NCBI RefSeq assembly: GCF_024600715.1
Contig: NZ_CP102332.1
Span: 4,216,001-4,280,000, forward strand
Length of the DNA: 64,000 nt
Origin: Streptomyces changanensis
GTDB taxonomy: Bacteria; Actinomycetota; Actinomycetes; Streptomycetales; Streptomycetaceae
Direction: 5' to 3'
In this document: in pieces, positions 44,715 through 54,644 of the stretch
Layout of the letters: every line of letters starts with the position of its first letter
Numbering within the stretch: position 1 is the first letter of the stretch
The notes under the pieces: model-generated
Databases searched by the model: none
Seen by the model: only the letters and a program-made list of their open reading frames with translations
Told to the model about the DNA's origin: nothing
Translations under genes and position numbers: made by a program

Positions 44715-45596
44715 TTGACTGAGCAGCTGCGACTGATGGCAGTGCACGCGCACCCCGACGACGAGTCGAGCAAGGGCGCGGCCACCATGGCCAAGTACGT
44801 GTCCGAGGGGGTGGACGTGCTCGTGGTCACGTGCACGGGCGGCGAGCGCGGCTCCGTCCTCAACCCCAAGCTCCAGGGCGACCCGTACATCGAGGAGAAC
44901 ATCCACGAGGTGCGCCGCAAGGAGATGGACGAGGCGCGGGCGATCCTGGGCGTGGCACAGGAGTGGCTCGGCTTCGTCGACTCCGGTCTGCCCGAGGGCG
45001 ACCCGCTGCCCCCGCTGCCGCAGGGGTGCTTCGCGCTGGAGGACGTCGACGAGGCGGCCGGGCGCCTGGTCCGCTCCATCCGCGCGTTCCGCCCGCAGGT
45101 GATCACCACCTACGACGAGAACGGCGGCTACCCGCATCCGGACCACATCATGACCCACAAGATCTCGATGGTGGCGTTCGACGGCGCGGCCGACGCGGAG
45201 GCGTACCCGGAGGAGGAGTTCGGCCCGGTCTGGCAGCCCCTGAAGCTCTACTACAACCAGGGCTTCAACCGCCCGCGCACCGTCGCCCTGCACGAGGCGA
45301 TGGAGGCGCGCGGCCTGGAGTCGCCGTACGGGGAGTGGCTCAAGCGGTGGGACGAGTTCCAGCGCTCCGAGCGCACCCTCACCACGTACGTGCCGTGCGC
45401 GGAGTTCTTCGAGACCCGCGACAAGGCGCTGATCGCCCACCGCACGCAGATCGACCCGGACGGCGGCTGGTTCCGCGTCCCGATGGACCTCCAGCAGGAG
45501 GTCTGGCCGACCGAGGAGTACGAGCTCGCGAAGTCGCTCGTCGGTACGTCCCTCCCCGAGAGCGACCTCTTCGCGGGCATCCGGGACAATGCCTGA
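44715..45596 (+). CDS. mca: Mycothiol S-conjugate amidase
   Basis: A 293-residue zinc amidase of the LmbE/PIG-L family. It cleaves mycothiol S-conjugates of toxins, giving mercapturic acids for export and recycling GlcN-Ins. The zinc site is AHPDDE (residues about 10-16) plus His in YPHPDHIMTHK (about 140-150). Length and the 'FQRSERTLTTYVPCAEFFETRD' region are those of Mca rather than MshB. The TTG 44715 start has GAGG about 8 bases upstream. A small membrane protein gene follows after a 1-base gap. Confidence 0.93.
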   Translation: MTEQLRLMAVHAHPDDESSKGAATMAKYVSEGVDVLVVTCTGGERGSVLNPKLQGDPYIEENIHEVRRKEMDEARAILGVAQEWLGFVDSGLPEGDPLPPLPQGCFALEDVDEAAGRLVRSIRAFRPQVITTYDENGGYPHPDHIMTHKISMVAFDGAADAEAYPEEEFGPVWQPLKLYYNQGFNRPRTVALHEAMEARGLESPYGEWLKRWDEFQRSERTLTTYVPCAEFFETRDKALIAHRTQIDPDGGWFRVPMDLQQEVWPTEEYELAKSLVGTSLPESDLFAGIRDNA

Positions 45597-45597
45597 C

Positions 45598-45822
45598 ATG
45601 AGCGCACACCAGGCACTGACCCAGCTCGTCCCGCTCGCCGCCGAGCTGGACAAGAACAAGGTGACCCCCGGCGTCCTCGGCTTCGTCGTCTTCGCCGTCA
45701 TGGCCGTGGCGGTGTGGGCCCTGATGAAGTCGATGAACCGGCACATGAACCGGGTCGACTTCGAGGAGGCTCCCGAGCGGGGCGCCTCCACCACCGGCAA
45801 GGCGCCCGCCGCGCAGGAGTGA
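45598..45822 (+). CDS. Small single-span membrane protein downstream of mca
   Basis: A 74-residue protein with one membrane helix (about 28-46, GFVVFAVMAVAVWALMKSM) and a short charged cytoplasmic tail. It is the conserved small partner next to mca in Streptomyces, and starts one base after the mca stop (ATG 45598), so it is probably co-transcribed and translationally coupled. Function unknown. Confidence 0.8.
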   Translation: MSAHQALTQLVPLAAELDKNKVTPGVLGFVVFAVMAVAVWALMKSMNRHMNRVDFEEAPERGASTTGKAPAAQE

Positions 45823-46036
45823 CCGCCGCGCGGACGTGACCGCCGCAGCCGGGCCGGCGCCGGGGCCCGCCCGCCCCCGCGCCGGCCCGGCGCGCCCGGA
45901 CGCGGCTGACTCGCGAGACCCCGTCGCGGGCGCCCGGCGGTACACCCGCGCGGCTCCGATCCGGCTCCCCCGCCCGCGACGGCAGGCGGGCGTCAGCGGT
46001 CGTCTCAGCCTTGTCCCCGCCAAGCGAGGGGGCGGG

Positions 46037-46258
46037 ATGCCGAAGGTGCCCGAGAGCCGGCGGGTCGGACGCATGGCCGTGAACGAGGTGCGTGCGCTGC
46101 TGGAGCGGCACGGGCACATCGTGCAGGAGATCGACGGCGGTAACGACCACGGCGAGGACCTGCACGTCACCTTCGTGCAGGACGGCCGGCGGACAGCGGA
46201 CTCCGTGGCCCTGCAGGTCAAGGGCGGGATCTCGACGCGTCGTACTGCTCCGCGCTGA
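46037..46258 (+). pseudogene. N-terminal remnant of a DUF4365-type protein
   Basis: 73 residues starting [18 protein letters not shown], then [20 protein letters not shown] and [10 protein letters not shown]. This resembles the nuclease-like N-terminal part of DUF4365 proteins (about 150+ residues), with the acidic and Lys residues of a PD-(D/E)xK core (D..G.DHGED, QVKGG). Similarity stops abruptly at QVKGGIS, after which the frame runs into ST-rich sequence and a stop. Homology meets the remnant on the other strand at about 46231. It is a broken gene rather than a small gene. Confidence 0.6.
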
Positions 46259-46300
46259 TCTGGGCGTGCTCCACGCGGGCGCCACCATCTCGGCGGTCAT
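46231..46300 (-). pseudogene. N-terminal remnant of a Uma2 (DUF820)-like protein
   Basis: An ideal AAGGAGG ribosome binding site and ATG 46300 begin [10 protein letters not shown]. Then the frame is lost by a small deletion; in the next frame the reading is [12 protein letters not shown], a Uma2-family beginning. The match ends at about 46236, where it abuts the end of the DUF4365 remnant on the plus strand. Only about 23 residues survive. The family call is from memory of Streptomyces Uma2 N termini. Confidence 0.45.
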
Positions 46301-46502
46301 GGTGCCTCCTTCGAGGAGCCTCGACAGTTCCGCGCTGCCGGGCTTCAGCCCAACGGCCTGCGACGCCGAGCCGCGCGATGCCGCAGGAGCGCGCTCGCCT
46401 CCCCCTCTGCGCCGCGTCCCCCGTCCCGGCGCACCGGCGGATCCGGGAAGGGCCCGTGCGGGTCCCACCGACCCGGTAGGGCGTTGTGAGAGGCTGGATC
46501 AC

Positions 46503-48527
46503 ATGAACCGGTTGGCTGGTGTGACCTCGCCGTATCTGCTTCAGCATGCCGACAATCCCGTCGACTGGTGGCCCTGGACGCCGGAAGCGTTCGAGGAGGC
46601 GCGACGGCGTGACGTGCCCGTTCTCTTGTCGGTCGGGTACTCGGCGTGCCACTGGTGCCACGTCATGGCGCACGAGTCCTTCGAGGACGAGAAGACCGCG
46701 GCGTACCTCAACGAGCACTTCGTCCCCGTCAAGGTCGACCGCGAGGAGCGGCCGGACGTGGACGCCGTGTACATGGAGGCCGTGCAGGCCGCCACCGGGC
46801 ACGGGGGCTGGCCGATGACGGTCTTCATGACCCCGGACGCCGAGCCCTTCTACTTCGGTACCTACTTCCCGCCCGAGCCGCGCCACGGCTCCCCGTCCTT
46901 CCCGCAGGTGCTGGAGGGCGTCGCGGTGGCCTGGCGGGACCGGCGCGACGAGGTGGGCGAGGTCGCGGGGAACATCGTGCGCGAGCTGTCCGGCCGGTCG
47001 CTCGCGGTCGCCGGAAAGGGCGTGCCCGGCGAGCAGGAGCTGGCGCAGGCCCTCCTCGGCCTCACCCGCGAGTACGACGAGCGGCACGGCGGCTTCGGCG
47101 GGGCGCCGAAGTTCCCGCCGTCGATGACCGTGGAGTTCCTGCTGCGCCACCACGCCCGCACGGGCGCCGAGGGCGCCCTGCAGATGGCCGCCGACACCTG
47201 CGAGGCGATGGCGCGCGGCGGCATCTACGACCAGCTGGGCGGGGGCTTCGCCCGGTACTCCGTGGACCGCGAGTGGGTGGTGCCCCACTTCGAGAAGATG
47301 CTCTACGACAACGCCCTGCTGTGCCGGGTCTACGCCCATCTGTGGCGGGCCACCGGGAGCGACCTCGCCCGGCGGGTCGCCCTGGAGACGGCCGACTTCA
47401 TGGTGCGCGAGCTGCGCACCGCCGAGGGCGGCTTCGCGTCCGCGCTGGACGCCGACTCCGACGACGGCACGGGCCGGCACGTCGAGGGCGCCTTCTACGT
47501 GTGGACCCCCGCCCGGTTGCGCGAGGTGCTGGGCGACGACGACGCCGCGTACGCGGCGCACCACTACGGCGTCACCGAGGAGGGCACCTTCGAGGAGGGT
47601 GCCTCCGTGCTGCGGCTGCCGCAGGACGCCGGGGTGGCGGACGCCGAGCGGCTCGGCCGGATCCGGGAGCGGCTGCTCGCCGCGCGGGCGGAGCGGGCCC
47701 GGCCCGGGCGGGACGACAAGGTCGTCGCCGCGTGGAACGGCCTGGCCGTCGCCGCGCTCGCCGAGACCGGCGCGTACTTCGACCGGCCCGACCTCGTCGA
47801 GCGGGCCACCGAGGCCGCCGACCTGCTGGTACGGCTCCACCTCGACGAGGCGGGGCGACTGGCGCGCACGTCGAAGGACGGGCGGCGGGGCGCGAACGCC
47901 GGGGTGCTGGAGGACTACGGGGACGTCGCGGAGGGCTTCCTCGCGCTGGCGGCGGTCACCGGGGAGGGCGTCTGGCTGGACTTCGCCGGCTTCCTCCTGG
48001 ACCACGTGCTGGACCGCTTCACCGGCGAGGGCGGGCAGCTGTACGACACCGCCCACGACGCCGAGGCGCTGATCCGCCGCCCGCAGGACCCCACCGACAA
48101 CGCCACGCCGTCCGGGTGGACCGCCGCGGCCGGGGCGCTGCTGTCGTACGCGGCGCAGACCGGGTCGGAGCCCCACCGCACCGCCGCGGAGCGGGCGCTC
48201 GGCGTGGTGCAGGCGCTCGGGCCGCGCGCGCCCCGGTTCGTCGGCTGGGGGCTGGCGGTGGCGGAGGCGGTGCTGGACGGCCCGCGAGAGGTCGCGGTCG
48301 CCGGTCCGCGCGGCGAGGACGCCACGCGCGCGCTGCACCGGGCCGCGCTGCTCGGCACGGCCCCGGGCGCGGTGGTCGCCGTGGGGGAGCCGGACGGTGA
48401 GGAGTTCCCGCTGCTGCGCGACCGGCCCCTGGTGGACGGCAGGCCCGCGGCGTACGTGTGCCGCCACTTCACCTGCGACGCCCCGACGACCGACCCGGAC
48501 CGGCTGGCGGAGCTGCTCTCCCGCTGA
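46503..48527 (+). CDS. DUF255 thioredoxin-fold / glycosidase-like protein (YyaL type)
   Basis: A 674-residue protein. The N-terminal thioredoxin-like DUF255 domain (about 1-170) carries the redox motif CHWC in [19 protein letters not shown] six-hairpin glycosidase-like alpha domain follows (about 200-660, [42 protein letters not shown]). Homologs include B. subtilis YyaL and human SSP411/SPATA20. The biochemical role is not settled. Residue positions HFEKMLYDN are conserved. The ATG 46503 start gives [19 protein letters not shown], typical for the family. A strong terminator follows at 48541. Confidence 0.92.
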   Translation: MNRLAGVTSPYLLQHADNPVDWWPWTPEAFEEARRRDVPVLLSVGYSACHWCHVMAHESFEDEKTAAYLNEHFVPVKVDREERPDVDAVYMEAVQAATGHGGWPMTVFMTPDAEPFYFGTYFPPEPRHGSPSFPQVLEGVAVAWRDRRDEVGEVAGNIVRELSGRSLAVAGKGVPGEQELAQALLGLTREYDERHGGFGGAPKFPPSMTVEFLLRHHARTGAEGALQMAADTCEAMARGGIYDQLGGGFARYSVDREWVVPHFEKMLYDNALLCRVYAHLWRATGSDLARRVALETADFMVRELRTAEGGFASALDADSDDGTGRHVEGAFYVWTPARLREVLGDDDAAYAAHHYGVTEEGTFEEGASVLRLPQDAGVADAERLGRIRERLLAARAERARPGRDDKVVAAWNGLAVAALAETGAYFDRPDLVERATEAADLLVRLHLDEAGRLARTSKDGRRGANAGVLEDYGDVAEGFLALAAVTGEGVWLDFAGFLLDHVLDRFTGEGGQLYDTAHDAEALIRRPQDPTDNATPSGWTAAAGALLSYAAQTGSEPHRTAAERALGVVQALGPRAPRFVGWGLAVAEAVLDGPREVAVAGPRGEDATRALHRAALLGTAPGAVVAVGEPDGEEFPLLRDRPLVDGRPAAYVCRHFTCDAPTTDPDRLAELLSR

Positions 48528-48540
48528 CCGCGCGGCACCG

Positions 48541-48582
48541 CACGGCGACGGCCCCCGGGACGCCCCGGGGGCCGTCGCCGTG
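48541..48582. terminator. Intrinsic terminator after DUF255 gene
   Basis: A perfect 19-base stem with a 4-base loop, starting 14 bases after the stop. A VNTR follows directly. Confidence 0.85.
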
Positions 48583-48624
48583 CCGCTCGTGCCGCTCGTG
48601 CCGCTCGTGCCGCTCGTGCCGCTC
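48580..48624. repeat. Five tandem copies of GTGCCGCTC
   Basis: Five perfect 9-base units and a partial sixth, starting within the terminator's right arm and ending before the trhA gene end. No gene reads through them. The copy number may vary between strains. Confidence 0.85.
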
Positions 48625-48682
48625 GTGCCGTAACGCCCGTGCCGCGCCTTGCTGCTGTGCCGTGGTCCGCCGCCGCGCGGGG

Positions 48683-49375
48683 CTACGCGTGGCGGTAGGC
48701 CACGAGCGAGATGCCCACGTAGTGGACGACGAACGCGGCCAGCGTGAGCAGGTGGAACACCTCGTGGAAGCCGAACCAGCGGGGCGAGGGGTTCGGCCGC
48801 TTGATCCCGTACACCACGCCGCCGGCGCTGTAGAGGAGCCCGCCGACCACGACCAGGACGAGGACGGCGACGCCGCCCGTCCGCAGGAAGTCCGGCAGGA
48901 AGAAGACGGCCGCCCACCCCATCGCGATGTAGCACGGCGTGTACAGCCAGCGGGGCGCCCCGACCCAGAAGACGCGGAAGGCTATGCCCGCCACCGCCGC
49001 CGCCCAGACGGCCCACAGCAGCACCCGGCCGGTGGACCCGGGGAGCAGGAGCAGCGTCAGCGGGGTATACGTGCCCGCGATGATCAGGAAGATGTTGGCG
49101 TGGTCCAGTCGGCGCAGCACCGCCGTGGCGCGCGGCCCCCAGTCGCCCCGGTGGTACAGCGCGCTGATGCCGAAGAGGAGGCAGGCGGTGAGCGTGTAGA
49201 CGGCGCAGGCGAGCCGGCCTCGCGCGGAGTCGGCGAGTGCCGTGAGGGCGAGCCCGGCGACCAGCACGGCCGGGAACATCGCGGCGTGCAGCCAGCCCCG
49301 GAGCAGCGGTTTCAGCAGGGACGCGGTCGTCGCGCTGTCGGAGTCGGTCTCGTCGGTCACGGCGGCGGCGGTCAT
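48683..49375 (-). CDS. trhA: PAQR-family membrane protein TrhA (hemolysin III)
   Basis: A 230-residue seven-helix PAQR (hemolysin III) membrane protein thought to affect membrane fluidity and energetics; it is not a toxin. Putative metal ligands are His in ALYHRGDW, in the Asp-His pair RLDHANIF and in FHEVFHLLTLAAFVVHY, as in PAQR proteins. Normal length and orientation. ATG 49375. It diverges from pckG about 220 bases away. Confidence 0.92.
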   Translation of the reverse strand: MTAAAVTDETDSDSATTASLLKPLLRGWLHAAMFPAVLVAGLALTALADSARGRLACAVYTLTACLLFGISALYHRGDWGPRATAVLRRLDHANIFLIIAGTYTPLTLLLLPGSTGRVLLWAVWAAAVAGIAFRVFWVGAPRWLYTPCYIAMGWAAVFFLPDFLRTGGVAVLVLVVVGGLLYSAGGVVYGIKRPNPSPRWFGFHEVFHLLTLAAFVVHYVGISLVAYRHA

Positions 49376-49596
49376 GCCGAAATGCTACCTACGGTCCAGT
49401 AGCCGCCCGCACGGGGCAGCGGACACAAGTGGCGATGCTCACGTGAGAGGCCCTCTGGACATATGCGCATTCACGTCGGATGATCAAATGAGTGCGGTCG
49501 GCACCGGATGAGCGCAAGGGGTAGCGAGAACAGCGCAGCGTCCGGGTCGCAGCCCCCACGGGGCAACAACCACAAACCCCTCAACAAGGAGCAACC

Positions 49597-51423
49597 GTGG
49601 CGCGCGACAACGCGGCTCCCAGCACCCCGGCCCCCACCCAGCACCAGGCGCTCGTCGCCTGGGTCGACGAGATCGCAGCGATCACCCAGCCCGACGCAGT
49701 CGTGTGGTGCGACGGGTCCGAGGCCGAGTACGAGCGCCTGTGCGAGGAGCTCGTCGCCAAGGGCACCTTCCGGAAGCTGGACCCGACGCTGCGCCCGAAC
49801 TCGTACTACGCCGCGTCCGACCCGACCGACGTCGCGCGCGTCGAGGACCGCACCTTCATCTGCTCCGAGAAGGAGGAGGACGCCGGCCCGACCAACCACT
49901 GGAAGGCCCCGGCGGAGATGAAGGAGCTCTTCGCCGGCGAGCGGGGCATCTTCCGCGGCGCGATGCGCGGCCGCACGATGTACGTGGTGCCGTTCTGCAT
50001 GGGCCCCGTCGGTTCGCCGCTCTCCGCGATCGGCGTCGAGATCACCGACTCCGCGTACGTCGCCGTCTCGATGCGCACCATGACCCGCATGGGCCGGGAC
50101 GTCCTGGACGAGCTGGGCGACGACGGCTTCTTCGTCAAGGCCGTGCACACCCTCGGCGCCCCGCTGGAGCCCGGCCAGGCCGACGTGCCGTGGCCGTGCA
50201 ACAGCACGAAGTACATCTCCCACTTCCCCGAGACCCGCGAGATCTGGTCCTACGGCTCCGGCTACGGCGGCAACGCCCTGCTCGGCAAGAAGTGCTACGC
50301 CCTGCGCATCGCGTCCGTCATGGCCCGCGACGAGGGCTGGCTCGCCGAGCACATGCTCATCCTGAAGCTGACCCCGCCGCAGGGCGAGTCGAAGTACGTC
50401 GCCGCCGCCTTCCCGTCCGCGTGCGGCAAGACGAACCTCGCGATGCTGGAGCCCACGATCTCCGGCTGGACCGTCGAGACGATCGGCGACGACATCGCCT
50501 GGATGCGCTTCGGCGAGGACGGCCGCCTCTATGCCATCAACCCCGAGGCCGGCTTCTTCGGCGTCGCGCCCGGCACCGGCGAGCACACCAACGCCAACGC
50601 CATGAAGACCCTGTGGGGCAACGCCGTCTTCACCAACGTCGCGCTCACCGACGACGGCGACGTGTGGTGGGAGGGCATGACCGAGGAGGCGCCGAAGCAC
50701 CTCACGGACTGGAAGGGCAACGACTGGACGCCCGAGTCCGCGACGCCGGCCGCCCACCCCAACGCCCGCTTCACCGTGCCCGCCGCGCAGTGCCCGATCA
50801 TCGCGCCCGAGTGGGAGGACCCCAAGGGCGTGCCGATCTCGGCGATCCTCTTCGGCGGCCGCCGCGCCTCCGCGGTCCCGCTGGTCACCGAGTCGTTCGA
50901 CTGGCAGCACGGCGTCTTCCTCGGCGCGAACGTCGCCTCCGAGAAGACCGCCGCCGCCGAGGGCAAGGTCGGCGAGCTGCGCCGCGACCCCTTCGCGATG
51001 CTGCCGTTCTGCGGGTACAACATGGGCGACTACATGGCCCACTGGATCAAGGTCGGCAAGGACGCGGACGCGTCGAAGCTGCCGAAGATCTACTACGTGA
51101 ACTGGTTCCGCAAGGACGACGCGGGCCGGTTCGTCTGGCCCGGCTTCGGCGAGAACAGCCGCGTCCTGAAGTGGATCGTCGAGCGTCTCGACGGCCGCGC
51201 CGAGGGCGTCGAGACGCCGATCGGCGTCCTGCCGACCCGGGAGGCCCTGGACACCGCCGGTCTCGACCTGCCCGAGGAGGACCTCGACTTCCTGCTCAAG
51301 GTCGACCCCGAGGTCTGGCGCGAGGAGGCCGCCCTGATCCCCGGGCACCTGGAGACCTTCGGCGACCACACCCCGAAGGAGCTGTGGGACGAGTACCGCG
51401 CGCTCGTCGCGCGCCTGGGCTGA
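49597..51423 (+). CDS. pckG: Phosphoenolpyruvate carboxykinase (GTP)
   Basis: A 608-residue GTP-type PEP carboxykinase, which converts oxaloacetate plus GTP to PEP in gluconeogenesis or runs anaplerotically. The kinase P-loop is [12 protein letters not shown] (about residue 270-281), with catalytic Cys, and the nucleotide loop [10 protein letters not shown] carries metal-binding Asp. [24 protein letters not shown] and [12 protein letters not shown] are conserved. GTG 49597 follows AAGGAG by 6 bases. There is a terminator at 51504. Confidence 0.95.
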   Translation: MARDNAAPSTPAPTQHQALVAWVDEIAAITQPDAVVWCDGSEAEYERLCEELVAKGTFRKLDPTLRPNSYYAASDPTDVARVEDRTFICSEKEEDAGPTNHWKAPAEMKELFAGERGIFRGAMRGRTMYVVPFCMGPVGSPLSAIGVEITDSAYVAVSMRTMTRMGRDVLDELGDDGFFVKAVHTLGAPLEPGQADVPWPCNSTKYISHFPETREIWSYGSGYGGNALLGKKCYALRIASVMARDEGWLAEHMLILKLTPPQGESKYVAAAFPSACGKTNLAMLEPTISGWTVETIGDDIAWMRFGEDGRLYAINPEAGFFGVAPGTGEHTNANAMKTLWGNAVFTNVALTDDGDVWWEGMTEEAPKHLTDWKGNDWTPESATPAAHPNARFTVPAAQCPIIAPEWEDPKGVPISAILFGGRRASAVPLVTESFDWQHGVFLGANVASEKTAAAEGKVGELRRDPFAMLPFCGYNMGDYMAHWIKVGKDADASKLPKIYYVNWFRKDDAGRFVWPGFGENSRVLKWIVERLDGRAEGVETPIGVLPTREALDTAGLDLPEEDLDFLLKVDPEVWREEAALIPGHLETFGDHTPKELWDEYRALVARLG

Positions 51424-51503
51424 CGCGGCCCACCCCGGACCCGCGGCCGGGCCGTACGACAACGCCCTGACCTGTGGAGTCATCCCGGCCGGCCGCGGCT
51501 GAC

Positions 51504-51539
51504 GACCCCCGGAACGACATCGGCGTCGTTCCGGGGGTC
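51504..51539. terminator. Intrinsic terminator after pckG
   Basis: A perfect 15-base stem (GACCCCCGGAACGAC and its complement) with a 6-base loop, followed by TTTT-like bases, 80 bases after the stop. Confidence 0.85.
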
Positions 51540-51700
51540 TTTCGCGTGCGGGCGCGGGCGCGGGACGCCGCCGGCGCCGTCCGCGCCGCGCCGGGCCGGG
51601 CCGCGGGCAGGGCGGCGTGCGGGCCCGCCGGGTGCCCGGTGGGCGCGGCGGGGAGGGTGGCACCCGGTCCGCGTGCCTCGTCGGTCGCGGACCGGGGCCG

Positions 51701-52090
51701 TCAGGGGGCGCCGACGAAGCTGCCCTCGCCGGACGCGGCGGCGTGCGCGTCCATCCGTTCGGCGGCGAGGATCGCGGCGGCGGTGTCGGCACGGGAGGCC
51801 GCGACGACCAGGGCCCGTCCGGCCAGCGCGTGGGCGCGGCGGTGCAGCGAGGACGCGTCGGCGCCGGTCAGCCCGGCGTGCCGGGCCGGCGGGGCGCCGC
51901 GCAGTCGGGCCACCTGCCGGGCGATGCGCTCCGCGGCCGGGTCACCGAGCTCGTCGGTGACGGCCAGCAGCGCCGACAGGTGCCCGGCGAGCTGGATGTC
52001 CAGCTCCTCCTCGCGCGAGCGGTGCGGGAAGGTGCCGTGGTCGTCGTCGGCCATCCGGTGGACCGACTTGGTGCGGATCGGTTCGTACAT
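51701..52090 (-). CDS. Conserved hypothetical protein
   Basis: A 129-residue soluble helical protein (MYEPIRTKSVHRMADDD then REEELDIQLAGHLSALLAVTDELG). The second half continues with ERIARQVARLRG and RRAHALAGRALVVAASRADTAAA. No domain I can name. ATG 52090 has the strong CAGGAGG upstream. The promoter interval 52091-52160 contains an unusual palindromic A+T-rich segment, so it may be regulated. It is convergent with pckG and on the same strand as the aminotransferase gene. Confidence 0.7.
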   Translation of the reverse strand: MYEPIRTKSVHRMADDDHGTFPHRSREEELDIQLAGHLSALLAVTDELGDPAAERIARQVARLRGAPPARHAGLTGADASSLHRRAHALAGRALVVAASRADTAAAILAAERMDAHAAASGEGSFVGAP

Positions 52091-52116
52091 GGGACGGCCT
52101 CCTGCTGACTGACAGG

Positions 52117-52153
52117 AGACCATCCTACATTGGATCCAGTCTAAAGTTGAGTC
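52117..52153 (-). promoter_or_regulatory. Candidate promoter/operator of the 51701 gene
   Basis: On the minus strand, TCAACT and TAGGAT are separated by 17 bases, with the palindrome TGGATCCA inside the spacer. The TTTAGACTGGATCCAA stretch is A+T-rich for this genome and looks like a bound site, possibly for a Fur/PerR-type repressor. The regulator is a guess. Confidence 0.4.
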
Positions 52154-52181
52154 GGGCCCAAGGTGGCGTCGCCACTGCCCG

Positions 52182-53393
52182 TCAGTGCTGGCCGTAGCCG
52201 TCCAGGAAGGTGCCGATACGGGTCACGGCGTCGGTGAGGTCCTTGGTGTTGGGGAGCGTCACGATGCGGAAGTGGTCCGGCTCGCGCCAGTTGAAGCCGG
52301 TGCCGTGGACCACCATGATCTTCTCGGCCCGCAGCAGGTCGAGGACCATCTGGCGGTCGTCCTTGATCTTGTAGACGGCCGGGTCGAGGCGCGGGAAGAG
52401 GTACAGCGCGCCCTTCGGCTTCACACAGCTCACGCCCGGGATGTCGATCAGCCGCTCGTACGCCGCGTCGCGCTGCTCCAGCAGGCGGCCGCCCGGCGCC
52501 ACCAGCGCCTCGATCGACTGGCGGCCCTGGAGGGCGGCGGCGATGGCGTGCTGCGCCGGCATGTTGGCGCACAGTCGCATGTTGGCGAGGATCGTCAGCC
52601 CCTCGATGTACGAGGAGGCGTGCCCCTTCGGGCCGCAGACCGCCAGCCAGCCGCTGCGGTACCCCGCCACCCGGTAGTTCTTCGACATGCCGTTGAAGGT
52701 GAGGCACAGCAGGTCGGGGGCGATGGCGGCGGTCGGCGTGTGGGTGGTGCCGTCGTACAGGATCTTGTCGTAGATCTCGTCCGAGCAGACCACGAGGTTG
52801 TGGCGGCGGGCGATCTCCGTGAGGTCGCGCAGCATCTCGTCGTCGTAGACGGCGCCCGTCGGGTTGTTCGGGTTGATGATGACGAGCGCCTTGGTGCGAT
52901 CGGTGATCTTGCGCTCGATGTCGGCGAGGTCCGGCATCCAGTCCGACTGCTCGTCGCACCGGTAGTGCACCGGAGTGCCGCCCGACAGGGCCACGGAGGC
53001 CGTCCACAGCGGGTAGTCCGGCGCCGGGACGAGGACCTCGTCGCCGTCGTCGAGCAGCGCCTGCATCGCCATCTGGATGAGCTCGGAGACGCCGTTGCCG
53101 ATGTAGACGTCCTCGACGGAGAGCGGGATGCCCCGCGTCTCGTAGTGGCTCATGACCGCGCGGCGCGCCGCGAGCAGGCCCTTGGCGTCCCCGTAGCCGT
53201 GCGCGTCGCCGAGGTTGCGGAGCATGTCCTCGAGGATGGCGGGCGGGCACTCGAAGCCGAAGGCGGCGGGGTTGCCGGTGTTCAGCTTCAGGACGCGGTG
53301 GCCCGCCGCCTCCAGCCGCATCGCCTCGTCCAGCACGGGGCCGCGGATTTCGTAACAGACGTTGGCGAGCTTCGTGGACTGGATGACCTGCAT
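52182..53393 (-). CDS. alaA: Alanine-type PLP aminotransferase
   Basis: A 403-residue fold-type I aminotransferase of the AlaA/AvtA-like group, which makes alanine from pyruvate and glutamate or related exchanges. The PLP lysine lies in NGMSKNYRVAGYRSGW (about residue 240). The Asn and Tyr PLP contacts are in VIINPNNPTGAVY and CSDEIYDKILYDG. The N terminus (KLANVCYEIRGPVLDEA) is that of AlaA homologs. ATG 53393. The 290-base upstream region is gene-free. It lies divergent to a secreted protease gene. Confidence 0.9.
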   Translation of the reverse strand: MQVIQSTKLANVCYEIRGPVLDEAMRLEAAGHRVLKLNTGNPAAFGFECPPAILEDMLRNLGDAHGYGDAKGLLAARRAVMSHYETRGIPLSVEDVYIGNGVSELIQMAMQALLDDGDEVLVPAPDYPLWTASVALSGGTPVHYRCDEQSDWMPDLADIERKITDRTKALVIINPNNPTGAVYDDEMLRDLTEIARRHNLVVCSDEIYDKILYDGTTHTPTAAIAPDLLCLTFNGMSKNYRVAGYRSGWLAVCGPKGHASSYIEGLTILANMRLCANMPAQHAIAAALQGRQSIEALVAPGGRLLEQRDAAYERLIDIPGVSCVKPKGALYLFPRLDPAVYKIKDDRQMVLDLLRAEKIMVVHGTGFNWREPDHFRIVTLPNTKDLTDAVTRIGTFLDGYGQH

Positions 53394-53683
53394 GCCCGCG
53401 AGCTTACGGTCGCGGCGGTGGGCGCGCCTCGTGTTTTGTGCCACGTCCCTCCCCGGCGGACGTGGCCGGCGGACGTCCGGCCGTGCCCGAGCGGGCGTGC
53501 GGCGCGGGCCCTGGGCGGGCGTCCGGCGGGCGTCCGGTCGGGGCGGGGGGCGTCGGGGCGCGGCCCCTTCCGCTCGCCCGAACGGGCGGCGGGCCGGGGG
53601 TGCGGCCGAAAACCCTCTCTTGTCGCGGACATGCCCATTCCTGAGAATGCGCGTGACCATCCGTCGCAGGAGGGACCCCCCAC

Positions 53684-54574
53684 ATGAAGAAGCCCCTCGC
53701 CGGTGCGCTGCTCGCCCTGGCACTGCTCGGCCTCGGCTCCGCGCCGGCGGAGGCGGCGGGCCCGCGGCCCCCCGCACCGCCCGCGGCCACCACCGCGTCC
53801 ACCACCCCCACCGCCCCGGCCGCGGCCGCCGCCCCGGCCGCCGCCGTCGACTTCGCCGGCACCGTGGCGCTCAGCAACTGCTCCGGCTCCGTCGTGCGGC
53901 TGCCCCAGTCGCGCCCCGACGACCGCGCGCTGGTGCTCTCCAACGGCCACTGCCTGGAGTCCGGCATGCCCGGCCCCGGCGTCGTCGTCGTCAACCGGCC
54001 CTCGACCCGCAGCTTCAGCCTCCTGAACGCCGCCGGCACCCGCGTCGCCACCCTCCGGGCCGGCAGGATCGCCTACGCCACGATGACCGACACCGACCTC
54101 GCCCTGTACGAGCTGACCAGCACCTACCGGCAGATAGAGGACCGCCACCGCGTCCGCGCCCTCGAACTCGACACCGTCCGGCCCGCCCAGGGCGCCGGCA
54201 TCGCGGTCGTCTCCGGCTACTGGAAGCGCGTCTACACCTGCGCCGTCGACGGCTTCGCCCACCGCCTCCAGGAGGGCGACTGGACCTGGAAGGACTCCGT
54301 CCGGTACACCGCCGCGTGCGACACCGTCGGCGGCACCTCCGGCTCCCCGGTGATCGACACCGCGACGGGCAAGGTCGTCGCCGTGAACAACACCGGCAAC
54401 GAGTCCGGCGGCCGCTGCACCCTCAACAACCCCTGCGAGGTCGACGCGAACGGCACGGTGACCGTGCGCCGCGGCATCAACTACGCCCAGCAGACGTACA
54501 CCGTCGCCGCCTGCGTCGGCACCGGCAACGCCGTCGACCTCGGCCGCCCCGGCTGCGCCCTGCCCAAGCCGTAA
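53684..54574 (+). CDS. Secreted trypsin-like serine protease
   Basis: A 296-residue exported protease of the S1/chymotrypsin type. The signal peptide is residues 1-24 (MKKPLAGALLALALLGLGSAPAEA). A short Pro/Ala/Thr-rich propeptide or linker follows (25-55), then the catalytic triad: His in LSNGHC, Asp in TDTDLALYEL, and Ser in VGGTSGSPV. Several Cys (CSGSVV, TCAVDG, AACDTVGG, CTLNNPCEV) can form disulfides. The residue before the GGTSGSP motif suggests a pocket that I cannot assign. It ends a unit with the MptB-like gene 70 bases downstream. Confidence 0.88.
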   Translation: MKKPLAGALLALALLGLGSAPAEAAGPRPPAPPAATTASTTPTAPAAAAAPAAAVDFAGTVALSNCSGSVVRLPQSRPDDRALVLSNGHCLESGMPGPGVVVVNRPSTRSFSLLNAAGTRVATLRAGRIAYATMTDTDLALYELTSTYRQIEDRHRVRALELDTVRPAQGAGIAVVSGYWKRVYTCAVDGFAHRLQEGDWTWKDSVRYTAACDTVGGTSGSPVIDTATGKVVAVNNTGNESGGRCTLNNPCEVDANGTVTVRRGINYAQQTYTVAACVGTGNAVDLGRPGCALPKP

Positions 54575-54644
54575 GCGGCGTCACGGCGGCCGGATCCGGA
54601 CACGGCGGGAGGGGACCGGCGGCGCCCGGGTAGGTTGACACGTC

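Noticed and set aside
48458..49402. 314-residue plus-strand frame
   Set aside because: Crosses a perfect terminator and the 9-bp tandem repeat, and lies antisense to trhA.
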